A stretch of 64,000 nt of DNA. Source: Candidatus Obscuribacterales bacterium. Its GTDB lineage: Bacteria > Cyanobacteriota > Vampirovibrionia > Obscuribacterales > Obscuribacteraceae. The stretch covers positions 48,795-112,794 of the forward strand of contig JAIERK010000042.1 of NCBI GenBank assembly GCA_019746975.1, given 5' to 3'. Below are positions 9,050 through 16,706 of this stretch, in pieces. The notes under the pieces are model-generated. The model searched no databases. It was not told the DNA's origin and saw nothing but the letters and a program-made list of their open reading frames with translations. A program made the position numbers and the translations under genes. The first letter of the stretch is position 1; each line of letters begins with the position of its first letter.

Positions 9050-10159
9050 CTATAAGTGATCGAGCTCGAGAAATGGACACGGACAAATTGTCAACCAATT
9101 CTTGAGCTCAGGATTGAATGGCAGAAGCATGCTGCGCCCCTTTATTTTATCTGCAAACATCAAGGACTTGCAGTTAGCACGAATGTTGTCATCGAAAGTG
9201 GAAAACTGTGCCAGGGAAAAGCCCGGTATGAGATCGGCAAGGATAGACTCCCATCCGGATATTCGAATCGCTTGTAGATCGTGAGCTCTTGCAAATATTC
9301 CGTTCCAGAGAATGCGACGCTCTTCAGAGTTGCCAATAAGCTCGAGGATTCTCAGTACGCGACCGCCATGTTCGATGATGGCATACCCCGATCGATCGTC
9401 TCCGTCCCTGGTCAAAAGCTCGAGTCTCGGCCACGCTAAAGCGGAATTGTCGGCCAGGTAATTCTCCCTGAAGACTTTGAAATGAAAATAGGTAGACGAT
9501 CTCTCCAAGCCGTACGGTTGCCCTCTCAGCCATCGCCGGTAGTGCTTGGTCACGAAATCGATCATTCCCCTTTCGGTGGTCAAATATTTTGTGTTTATCG
9601 CAACCTCAGCTCCATCTATATTGATGACTCGCCGCCATGCTACGGTATCGCCTGTGGGGCTAGCGCATGCAGACGGGCCGTCCTGCGACAGTGGAGATTG
9701 TTGCTGATCGCTCAGAGTGAGAATGAATTTCTCGTTATTTAAATCATAGAAACCAAACTCTCTATAAAAAGAGGGTGGGATATCGGAGAAAAGAATAACG
9801 CCATGATTACCTTCATTCGATGCTTTGTCGAGCACGAGCTTGATGAGCTCAGTTGCAAAGCCCTTTCCTCTTAAATCTTTTCTCGTGTAGATTGCCCCCA
9901 GTCCGATGAATGGATAAGAAATACCTTTACTCGAGATCTGCAGACGGTAGTACTTCAGGCTGGCTGCAGGCGTCGGTGAGCTTTTGCCATCTCTCAAAAT
10001 CAAATAGGAGTAGTTGCGCTTCGACCACGGATGCTGCATCTGTCGCCATATAAAATTGATATACTTCTCGCGACTAAGCCCCGGCGACCAGATATCAAAG
10101 GTCTCTTTCAAGATCCTTTGTATATCGCACCAATCCGCCTGTTCCAGTCTTTTTGCCAT
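9050..10159 (-). CDS. GNAT-family N-acetyltransferase
   Basis: 369 residues. The N-terminal half (about 1-150) has the acetyl-CoA-binding GNAT signature RKDLRGKGFATELIK followed by SFYREFGFYDLN, a typical motif B. The C-terminal part (about 190-369) is not a standard single-domain GNAT and could be a second degenerate GNAT lobe, as in two-lobed Eis-like acetyltransferases. The substrate is unknown. It is transcribed towards the ThDP enzyme gene (63 bases apart) and divergently from guanine deaminase. No strong Shine-Dalgarno precedes the ATG. Confidence 0.82.
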   Translation of the reverse strand: MAKRLEQADWCDIQRILKETFDIWSPGLSREKYINFIWRQMQHPWSKRNYSYLILRDGKSSPTPAASLKYYRLQISSKGISYPFIGLGAIYTRKDLRGKGFATELIKLVLDKASNEGNHGVILFSDIPPSFYREFGFYDLNNEKFILTLSDQQQSPLSQDGPSACASPTGDTVAWRRVINIDGAEVAINTKYLTTERGMIDFVTKHYRRWLRGQPYGLERSSTYFHFKVFRENYLADNSALAWPRLELLTRDGDDRSGYAIIEHGGRVLRILELIGNSEERRILWNGIFARAHDLQAIRISGWESILADLIPGFSLAQFSTFDDNIRANCKSLMFADKIKGRSMLLPFNPELKNWLTICPCPFLELDHL

Positions 10160-10281
10160 AATTTGAGTCTAGACTTGTAGCCTGGCAGCAAGAGAAATTC
10201 GAGTTCTGTGGTTTAGAATTTCCATCGTCAAAGCCAACTGCTTGATATCGACTGTGCGCCCAACAATTGAAGTGATAACAG

Positions 10282-11607
10282 ATGCAAATCGATGATACTA
10301 AAAAGTTGAGAGCCTATAGAGGCCATATCGTTTCGCCTCAGAGAGGTGGGGAACTCAAAGACTTTCGCGACGGCATTTTAATTGTAGACGAAAATGGAGT
10401 AATCGTTTTCGTCGGCGAATGGAGTGAGTTTGAAAAACAGAACAAGCCGTTAAAGGATATCCAACACTTCGGTGATAGATTGATTTTGCCGGGTCTGATC
10501 GATATGCATTTGCACTTGCCGCAGGTCGCAGTGACAGGAAAGTCGGGTGAGCATCTGTTGAAATGGCTGGAACGATTTGTTTTTCCATCCGAAGCGCGAT
10601 GTGCTGATCCGGATTATGCGCTTAGAATCAGCAACTGGTTCTTCGACGAACTGGCTAGAAATGGCACCACATTAGGTGTTGTTTTTGCGACTATACATAA
10701 GCAAGCGACTGACATCGCATTTGAAGTTGCTGCGCAGAAAGGCGCAAGAGCAATCATCGGCAAAGTCATGATGAATGCCAATTCTCCGCCGGCGCTCACC
10801 GAAAAGCTGGAAGACAGCCTCAACGGTTCTGCGGAGCTGTGCGACAAGTGGCATGGCTACGACGATGGGCGACTGATGTACGCATTTACCCCTCGATTTG
10901 CAGTGTCATCCACGAGTGAACTCATGAGCAAATGTGGGGAACTTTGGCATTCCAAGCCCGGCTCGTACCTGCATACCCATCTTGCCGAATCACAAGAAGA
11001 AATCGATTTCGTAATGGAGCGGTTTCCCAAGTGCCGAAGTTATGCGGATGTTTACCATCAGCACGGGCTCCTGGCTCGCAACAACATAATGGCGCATTCG
11101 ATTCATCTCGATGAAGATGATGTAAAGGTGTTGAAATCAACCGATTCATCGCTCGCGCACTGCCCGAGCTCCAATTTCTTCTTGAAGAGCGGCATCTTTC
11201 CCTATCGTAAAATCGAATCAAGCGGGATCCGCTTCGGTATCGGTTCTGACGTCGCTGCCGGTCCACAGATGTCTTTGTTTTGCGTCATGAAAGATGCCAA
11301 CTATATCCAACCGGATAACTGGATTTCTCCTGTCGAGCTTCTTTACCGTGCCACTCTCGGCGGTGCGCAGGCGCTCGGACTCGATCACCGAATTGGTAGT
11401 TTGGAAGCCGGCAAGGAAGCCGATTTCATCATCGTCGATCCGTCCAATAGAACTGGAATTATTGACGATATACTGTCTCAACCGACTGAAGAGATTCTGT
11501 CTGCCCTTGTGTTCCTAGGCGATGATCGGGTCGTGGAATCGACGTTCGTCAGGGGCAAAGAAATTTACAGTCGCCAAAAGACGCCGCAATTAAGTCATTC
11601 GGTTTGA
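10282..11607 (+). CDS. guaD: Guanine deaminase
   Basis: 441 residues. It deaminates guanine to xanthine in purine catabolism and salvage, in the cytoplasm. The amidohydrolase metal site is complete: HLH near residues 75-77 (GLIDMHLHLPQ), HTHLAESQEE near 232, MAHSIHLDEDD near 270 and GIGSDVAAG near 320. The guanine-deaminase-specific stretches FVFPSEARCAD and AHCPSSNFFLKSG are also present. Length matches the family (about 440). It is followed 90 bases later by hypoxanthine phosphoribosyltransferase on the same strand, which makes a purine-salvage pair. Confidence 0.94.
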   Translation: MQIDDTKKLRAYRGHIVSPQRGGELKDFRDGILIVDENGVIVFVGEWSEFEKQNKPLKDIQHFGDRLILPGLIDMHLHLPQVAVTGKSGEHLLKWLERFVFPSEARCADPDYALRISNWFFDELARNGTTLGVVFATIHKQATDIAFEVAAQKGARAIIGKVMMNANSPPALTEKLEDSLNGSAELCDKWHGYDDGRLMYAFTPRFAVSSTSELMSKCGELWHSKPGSYLHTHLAESQEEIDFVMERFPKCRSYADVYHQHGLLARNNIMAHSIHLDEDDVKVLKSTDSSLAHCPSSNFFLKSGIFPYRKIESSGIRFGIGSDVAAGPQMSLFCVMKDANYIQPDNWISPVELLYRATLGGAQALGLDHRIGSLEAGKEADFIIVDPSNRTGIIDDILSQPTEEILSALVFLGDDRVVESTFVRGKEIYSRQKTPQLSHSV

Positions 11608-11663
11608 AGACGACAAATTTTCGTCCGCTTAATCTGAGTGGATTTTAGATATACCTGAAGCCA

Positions 11664-11680
11664 AGATCCTGTTAGGATCT
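11664..11680 (+). promoter_or_regulatory. Short inverted repeat in the hpt leader
   Basis: AGATCCT-GTT-AGGATCT, a perfect 7-base inverted repeat 17 bases before the hpt start. It could be an operator or an mRNA hairpin. The AGGA inside it is the only Shine-Dalgarno-like sequence near the start, so folding might limit translation. This is an inference only. Confidence 0.35.
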
Positions 11681-11696
11681 GTGCTTTCTCATCAAT

Positions 11697-12269
11697 ATGG
11701 GTGCGGACATGGTTACGAGCGAAAAAACCGGACACAAAATCACCGAGATTTATAGCCCAGAGCAGATTCAGAAGCGAATCATAGAGCTTGGACAGATCAT
11801 AAGCCAGGACTATAAGAGTCTGGAAAACCCAGTCGTCATCGGTGTCATGAAGGGTGCATTCTGTTTTCTCGCCGATCTGGTAAGGAATATCAATACAGAT
11901 GACCCACTACAGATGGAATTCGTCCGCCTTTCAAGCTATGGCAGTGCCACCGAAAGCTCTGGGCATGTGCACACTCCGTATCTTGAACTTCCGAATATTT
12001 CGCACCGACATATTCTTGTGGTTGAGGACATCATCGATTCCGGCAGAACCGCAAAGTTCTTCCTTGATTACCTAACAGGACAGTTTCAACCGGCGACGCT
12101 CAAGATTGCTTGTTTCTTAGACAAACCTTCTCGTCGAGTAGTAGAGGTCGAGCCGGACTATGTCGGATTTACAATCAACGACCTTTTCGTTGTCGGGTAT
12201 GGTCTCGATTATGCCGAGAAGTACAGGGAACTGCCTTTTCTTGGTGAGCTTGATCTGGGCGGCGGGTAG
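11697..12269 (+). CDS. hpt: Hypoxanthine phosphoribosyltransferase
   Basis: 190 residues. It converts hypoxanthine (and often guanine) plus PRPP to IMP/GMP. The PRPP-binding loop VVEDIIDSGRTAKFF lies near 108-122, the flexible-loop region MEFVRLSSYG near 78, and the C-terminal FVVGYGLDYAEKYRELPFLG is diagnostic of HPRT. The start may be ATG 11697 or ATG 11709. It follows guaD with 89 bases between them, on the same strand. Confidence 0.95.
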   Translation: MGADMVTSEKTGHKITEIYSPEQIQKRIIELGQIISQDYKSLENPVVIGVMKGAFCFLADLVRNINTDDPLQMEFVRLSSYGSATESSGHVHTPYLELPNISHRHILVVEDIIDSGRTAKFFLDYLTGQFQPATLKIACFLDKPSRRVVEVEPDYVGFTINDLFVVGYGLDYAEKYRELPFLGELDLGGG

Positions 12270-12381
12270 AACCGGACTATCGACCGCGTCCTCCAGTTTT
12301 TCACTTCGTCATGCTGATCGATGATTTGCATTAAACTGATGTGGAAAGGGTAAACTAATCTAGTAAACCTAAGGACCACGC

Positions 12382-13239
12382 ATGCGCAATTCGTCAGGTC
12401 ATAGTCTTGTTGAACTTGGAGTCGGTGTATTCCTGCTCGTTATAGTGGCATTGATATCGTCGAACATATATGTTCTGTCTCTCGGAAAGGCGTATAACGA
12501 TAGAATTTGCCGCGACTCGATCGATCTTGGTGCCAGAGTGGCTCTCGATGGAAAAGACACTGAGGCAGTGCAGAAAGCCGCCAGAGCCGGTATGGATAGC
12601 TGCGGCTACGGCGGGATCTTCATTGGCCATCCGCAGTACACTGCTTTTAAAGATGAGATGTCCAGGGAAGTTCGAGTTCTAAAGTTACAGACTCAAACGA
12701 TTGTGAACCTACCTGCCGCGTTCTTATGCTTTGGGAAAGAGGGCGGACCTAAGGTCGTATTTACTTCCGACTACGAATATCTGATTAAGAATCCGAAGCG
12801 ACCAGTCCGTGCCGCTGATGTAAACACGGAATCCGCTCCCGAGAAAAAGCCAGAGGAAAGCGCGAAGACTCAAGAGTCCGTGAAAGAAGGGTCTAAAAAA
12901 GATTCAGAGAAGAAGGACTCTGAGAAGAAGGACTCTGAGAAGAAGGACTCTGAGAAGAAGGACTCTGAGAAGAAGGACTCTGAGAAGAAGGACGCTGTGA
13001 CGCCACCCTCACCGAAGGCAGATGGAAAGCTCACTCCGGAAGCAAAGCCTGAAAATAAAACTGATCCTAAACCTACAGATTCGAAGTCGACCGATGGAAA
13101 GACTGCGGATCCAAAACCCGCGGGTTCAAAGTCCGCTGCGGCGACGCCAGCACCAAAAGTGGATGGGAAGCCAGTGCTAGCGCCTGAGTCGAAATCTAAA
13201 CCGGCCGAGAAGCCAAAGCCACCCTCGGCGAAGCCATAG
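12382..13239 (+). CDS. Prepilin-like protein with Lys/Asp/Ser/Glu repeat tail
   Basis: 285 residues. The N terminus is MRNSSG followed by HSLVELGVGVFLLVIVALI, a class III (type IV prepilin-like) signal: a short basic leader, Gly before the cut, Glu at +5 and a 20-residue hydrophobic helix. A compact domain follows to about residue 145, with Cys at about 39, 73 and 114. The C-terminal half is low complexity: six KKDSE units, then Lys/Pro/Ala/Ser-rich sequence to the end. A Shine-Dalgarno AAGGA lies 6 bases before the ATG. It would be processed by a prepilin peptidase and held in the inner membrane or built into a pilus-like fibre; no other pilus gene is adjacent. The tail resembles a flexible, wall-spanning linker. 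Function unknown. Confidence 0.72.
   Translation: MRNSSGHSLVELGVGVFLLVIVALISSNIYVLSLGKAYNDRICRDSIDLGARVALDGKDTEAVQKAARAGMDSCGYGGIFIGHPQYTAFKDEMSREVRVLKLQTQTIVNLPAAFLCFGKEGGPKVVFTSDYEYLIKNPKRPVRAADVNTESAPEKKPEESAKTQESVKEGSKKDSEKKDSEKKDSEKKDSEKKDSEKKDSEKKDAVTPPSPKADGKLTPEAKPENKTDPKPTDSKSTDGKTADPKPAGSKSAAATPAPKVDGKPVLAPESKSKPAEKPKPPSAKP
12895..12984 (+). repeat. 15-base tandem repeat coding KKDSE x6
   Basis: Six in-frame copies of a 15-base unit (AAGAAGGACTCTGAG; the first copy is diverged), followed by a partial seventh (KKD). The last five full copies are base-identical, which suggests recent expansion. Copy changes would keep the reading frame and alter only tail length. Confidence 0.95.
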
Positions 13240-13368
13240 ACAGTTTACTAATGTGTCGCCTGGAGCTCGCCTTGACATGGACAACGACCAGCCATTGAAG
13301 AGTGAGTCAGAGACAAGATCTTCAATTCCTCGACATTAGCCGAATGGAGCGAACGTTGCGATTCCAAA

Positions 13369-14451
13369 TTGGGGGGCAAGACCATAACCGAATCCAATAG
13401 TCCAGAGAAATCGCCTGTTTCGAACTCTGATTCGGCAACATCCAACAGCGCCGGAAGTAACGCATTTATTCGATCGTTCAAGAAGATGTTCTTAAAATCG
13501 AGCAAGTTCATTTCCCTTTCTCTCGTAACTATAACGATCGCTTCGCTTTTCGCTCCATTTAGCACATTTTGCGAGCTTCTTTGTCACTTTCGCCTCCAGT
13601 ATACAGTATTACTAGTAGTATCAGTGGTGATACTGCTGCTATTGCGAGCGAAATCGTTTTTCTTTGCAGCTCTTCTGGCTCTGCTCTTCAATGTATCTCA
13701 GCTGCTGCCGTTTTACGTTCCTGTTGGTGGCACCACCGATACGAATTTGTGTGTGATGACAATCAATGTGAATAGTCGCAACGCTAATTTTCAGAACGTT
13801 GCCAAAGTATTGGAAGAGTCGAAGGCTGATGTGATCTGCTTGCAGGAGCTTCATCCGCAAATGAGCGAGTATCTCGCCGCCAATCTAAAAACGTATCCGC
13901 ACCAGTTTGTCGTTCCTCGAATTGATAACTTCGGCACCGGAATTTATAGTAAGCATCCTCTTAAGGACAAATCTTCAATTCCAATTCCCAAGCGCATGTT
14001 ACCGAATGAGTCATTCGGCGGTCCTGCACCGCAGGTAGATATTCTCAAGGCGGTTGCTACTATAAACGGAAAGGACATTACATTCCTGGACGTGCACCCT
14101 ATTCCTCCAATGGCTGAGGATCTGAGCACCTGGCGAAACGATGGTCTGGCAAAGATTGCGGAGCTTTCAAAGGCAGTTGACGGAAGTGTTATTGTCGCCG
14201 GTGATTTAAACTGCACCCGATTCTCCCCATATTTTGGAAAACTCTTGGAAGGCGGAGCGCTGCATGACAGCGAGGAGGGATTCGGACTTCAGCCGACCTG
14301 GCCATGCCAGATTCCAATATTATCTATGCCTATCGATCATGTCCTCTACAAAGGACTACTCACCGTATCAAGCAGAGTGCTGGGACCTGTGACTGGATCA
14401 GATCACAGACCGGTAGTGGTTTCATTCTGGTACGGAAGGCTTCCAAATTGA
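13369..14451 (+). CDS. Membrane-anchored endonuclease/exonuclease/phosphatase-fold protein
   Basis: 360 residues. Residues about 45-115 form two or three membrane helices. From about 125 comes an EEP-fold hydrolase: MTINVN, the metal-binding CLQELHP near 157, GDLNCTR near 277 and the catalytic GSDHRPVVV near 343. This architecture (hydrophobic N terminus plus EEP domain facing outside) is common in bacterial proteins of unknown substrate (nucleic acid or phospholipid/phosphoester). The start is uncertain: the frame is closed upstream at 13303-13305, the first candidate is TTG 13369, and the first ATG is 13483. The gene follows the prepilin-like gene by 129 bases on the same strand. Confidence 0.85.
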   Translation: MGGKTITESNSPEKSPVSNSDSATSNSAGSNAFIRSFKKMFLKSSKFISLSLVTITIASLFAPFSTFCELLCHFRLQYTVLLVVSVVILLLLRAKSFFFAALLALLFNVSQLLPFYVPVGGTTDTNLCVMTINVNSRNANFQNVAKVLEESKADVICLQELHPQMSEYLAANLKTYPHQFVVPRIDNFGTGIYSKHPLKDKSSIPIPKRMLPNESFGGPAPQVDILKAVATINGKDITFLDVHPIPPMAEDLSTWRNDGLAKIAELSKAVDGSVIVAGDLNCTRFSPYFGKLLEGGALHDSEEGFGLQPTWPCQIPILSMPIDHVLYKGLLTVSSRVLGPVTGSDHRPVVVSFWYGRLPN

Positions 14452-14497
14452 CCAACGAGCAGTTTACCTCCTGAATGAGAGGAATCGTTGAAACATA

Positions 14498-14743
14498 ATG
14501 ACCGTTAAGGACAAGCGCGCTAGAAAGAATCAGTCGAAGACGGTGAAACTAATTGGAGTAACGATCTCGGACTGCGAGCTGATGCCAAAATGTTCTGTTT
14601 TGCATTCAGATCTGAATACGAAAGAGACCAACCGTTGTTGTCTAAGTCAATCAGCAATCTTGCAACAATTTGCCGAAATAATACCCCTCACCGGCACACT
14701 AAAGTGTCCCCCTTTGGCACTTCCAACGGAGGAAGAAGCATGA
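14498..14743 (+). CDS. Possible small ORF coupled to the double-glycine peptide
   Basis: 81 codons; the stop overlaps the next start as ATGA (14740-14743), the hallmark of translational coupling. The protein is basic at the N terminus and contains five cysteines, but it resembles no family I know. Its own Shine-Dalgarno is poor (AGAGGA too far upstream). It may be real or only a leader-region chance ORF. Confidence 0.3.
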   Translation: MTVKDKRARKNQSKTVKLIGVTISDCELMPKCSVLHSDLNTKETNRCCLSQSAILQQFAEIIPLTGTLKCPPLALPTEEEA

Positions 14744-14937
14744 GCGACAAACTTACTATTTCAGATGAAATCGAGTCGACCGAGATGTCTGCAGGAGAAC
14801 TCAGCGCTGTTATAGGCGGCACCAGAGTCAATTTCTTAGCAGGTACAGTACCTCCACCAACACTCTTGGATAATGTTCTCAACGTTACAGCCGATCTCGT
14901 CGCGGCCGCCGTGGACTACTTCTTTCCGGTTAAGTGA
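14740..14937 (+). CDS. Double-glycine-leader peptide (bacteriocin/pheromone-like precursor)
   Basis: 65 residues, preceded by a near-perfect Shine-Dalgarno (GGAGG, 7 bases before the ATG). The first 27 residues look like a double-glycine leader: an acidic start (MSDKLTISDEIEST), then EMSAGELSAVIGG. The ELSxVxGG ending is what C39-peptidase ABC transporters cut. The remaining 38 residues (from TRVNFLAG) carry a PPP motif, a hydrophobic helix (NVTADLVAAAVDYFF) and a basic end. There is no Cys, so lanthionine or disulfide chemistry is unlikely; an unmodified, membrane-active or signalling peptide fits better. No C39 transporter or modification enzyme is in the window. Previously I would not expect this short gene to be annotated automatically. 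Confidence 0.62.
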   Translation: MSDKLTISDEIESTEMSAGELSAVIGGTRVNFLAGTVPPPTLLDNVLNVTADLVAAAVDYFFPVK

Positions 14938-15069
14938 CCGCGGCTGATCCGCCAAAGGTGATTAAGGGTGGCTCCACAGCACGAACTTGAATTCGTCGGT
15001 CTGCTGAACCCGGCGCTTGCAGTAGAGAGGAGCTCCGCCTAAGTCACTTTCCCCTCGGCCATTACCAAG

Positions 15070-16686
15070 CTAAACCACCGAAGTTGGTGTTATGGAACCG
15101 ACGATCAACCTACCTGGTTTCGCTCCGGTATGCTCGCCGTCTCTAAGAACTTGTTCTCCGTTGACGAAGACGTGATGGACACCGATGGAGTATTGGTGAG
15201 GGTTGTCGAAGGTGGCGCGATCTGCTATTGTCGCCGGGTCGAACACGACAACATCTGCGAAATAACCTGGACGTAAGGCACCACGTTTGGTGAGCCGCAG
15301 ATTGGAGGCGGGTAAACCGGAAAGGCGGTGAACTGCTTCTTCGAGCGGCATTAGATTGCGATCGCGCACGTAGTGACCGAGGAACCGCGCCACGTTGCCG
15401 TAGGCTCTGGGATGATTACTTGATTTGAGAAATACTCCTTCTGCAGCTAGAGAAGACCCGTCAGATCCAACGCTCACCCAGGGCTTCTTGAGCTGTTTTT
15501 CAATATTCTCTTCGCACATCAGAAAGTAAACAGTCTCGATTCGGCTCTCGTCTTCAATAACTAGATCGATCATTGTCTCTTCAGGACTGGTGCCTCTTTC
15601 GGCTGCTACCTGGGCGAGCGTCTTAGACGTATATTGCTTCAGCTTCTTGAGTCCTACGAGAAGGACGCCATTAGCACCAGCATGCAGATATCCGTTTTCC
15701 CACGAAGAGCTTGGTTGGGAGATCTCGGCTTTCAATTGAGTTCGAATCTCAGGATCTTTCATTCGTTCAATCCATTTCGACAGTCCACCTTCCTGCACCC
15801 ATGGTGGCATCGAGAAATCGAGACCGGTCTGGGCGGCTGGGTACATGTACATGTCGGCAGTGACAGCCAGACCCTCTGCGCGAGCCGCTTCGATTCTTTC
15901 TATCGCCGAGTCCATCTTGTGCCAGTTCGGGCGCCCCATGGCCTTGAGATGATAGACTTCGGAGCGCGCGCCTGAGACCCTGGCAATCGTGAGGAATTCG
16001 TCGAGCGCTTCCAGGAAAGAATCGCCCTCGCTCCGCAAATGCGAAGTGTACATGCCACCATATTCGGCGGCTACCTTCGCCAGTTCGCAAAGTTCTTCCG
16101 TCTGTGCATAAAATGCCGGAGCATACACCAGCGCGGAAGCAACACCGAGCGCTCCATCCTTCATAGCCTGCCGAACCAATTGGCGCATTTGCTCCAACTG
16201 ATTGAGGTTCGGTTGAACATCATCGCTTCCAAGCACGTTAACTCGTACGGTCGTGGCACCGACGAAGGAGGCAACGTTCGTCGAAATTCCCAGTCGAACC
16301 AAATGATCTAAGTATTCCTTGAGTGTCGTCCAGGTGACATCGTATTTGATATCACCCTGGTTTTCGACGCGGTTTTTCTTCATCTCCTCGTTGAGCGGAC
16401 CCATGGAGACGCCCTCGCCCATGACCTCGAGAGTTACGCCCTGTCGGATATCGCTTTGCGATCTGCCGTCTTCGATGAGGGTTTCATTCGCCCAACTCAG
16501 CATATTGATGAATCCAGGCGCGACTGCAAGGGAAGTTGCGTCGATTTCAATCTCGCCGCGTTGTTTGATGTTGGGCTCTACAAGGACTAATGTGTCGTCC
16601 TTGATTGCCACATCGCTGATAATACCTGGTCGTCCGCTGCCATCGTAGACGGTGCCGCCCCGGATGACTACGTCGAAGTCGTACAT
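15070..16686 (-). CDS. D-aminoacylase / N-acyl-D-amino-acid deacylase family amidohydrolase
   Basis: 538 residues, opening DVVIRGGTVYDGSGRPG as in the D-aminoacylase family. These enzymes release D-amino acids from N-acyl forms. Conserved parts are APGFIN near 55, YTSHLRSEGDSF near 212, VYHLKAMG near 242 and VSVGSDGSSLA near 407. The first metal motif (HxH after PGFID) reads PGFINMLSW here, so both histidines are missing. The Cys of the usual GNCG segment is replaced (VMGEGVSMGP). Remaining histidines and the Asp suggest a single-metal site. A subgroup with this change seems to exist, but activity should not be assumed. The gene stands 20 bases downstream of the M16 pair and is transcribed with it. 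Confidence 0.85.
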   Translation of the reverse strand: MYDFDVVIRGGTVYDGSGRPGIISDVAIKDDTLVLVEPNIKQRGEIEIDATSLAVAPGFINMLSWANETLIEDGRSQSDIRQGVTLEVMGEGVSMGPLNEEMKKNRVENQGDIKYDVTWTTLKEYLDHLVRLGISTNVASFVGATTVRVNVLGSDDVQPNLNQLEQMRQLVRQAMKDGALGVASALVYAPAFYAQTEELCELAKVAAEYGGMYTSHLRSEGDSFLEALDEFLTIARVSGARSEVYHLKAMGRPNWHKMDSAIERIEAARAEGLAVTADMYMYPAAQTGLDFSMPPWVQEGGLSKWIERMKDPEIRTQLKAEISQPSSSWENGYLHAGANGVLLVGLKKLKQYTSKTLAQVAAERGTSPEETMIDLVIEDESRIETVYFLMCEENIEKQLKKPWVSVGSDGSSLAAEGVFLKSSNHPRAYGNVARFLGHYVRDRNLMPLEEAVHRLSGLPASNLRLTKRGALRPGYFADVVVFDPATIADRATFDNPHQYSIGVHHVFVNGEQVLRDGEHTGAKPGRLIVGSITPTSVV

Positions 16687-16706
16687 TGACTTACCAATCC
16701 ATCCAT

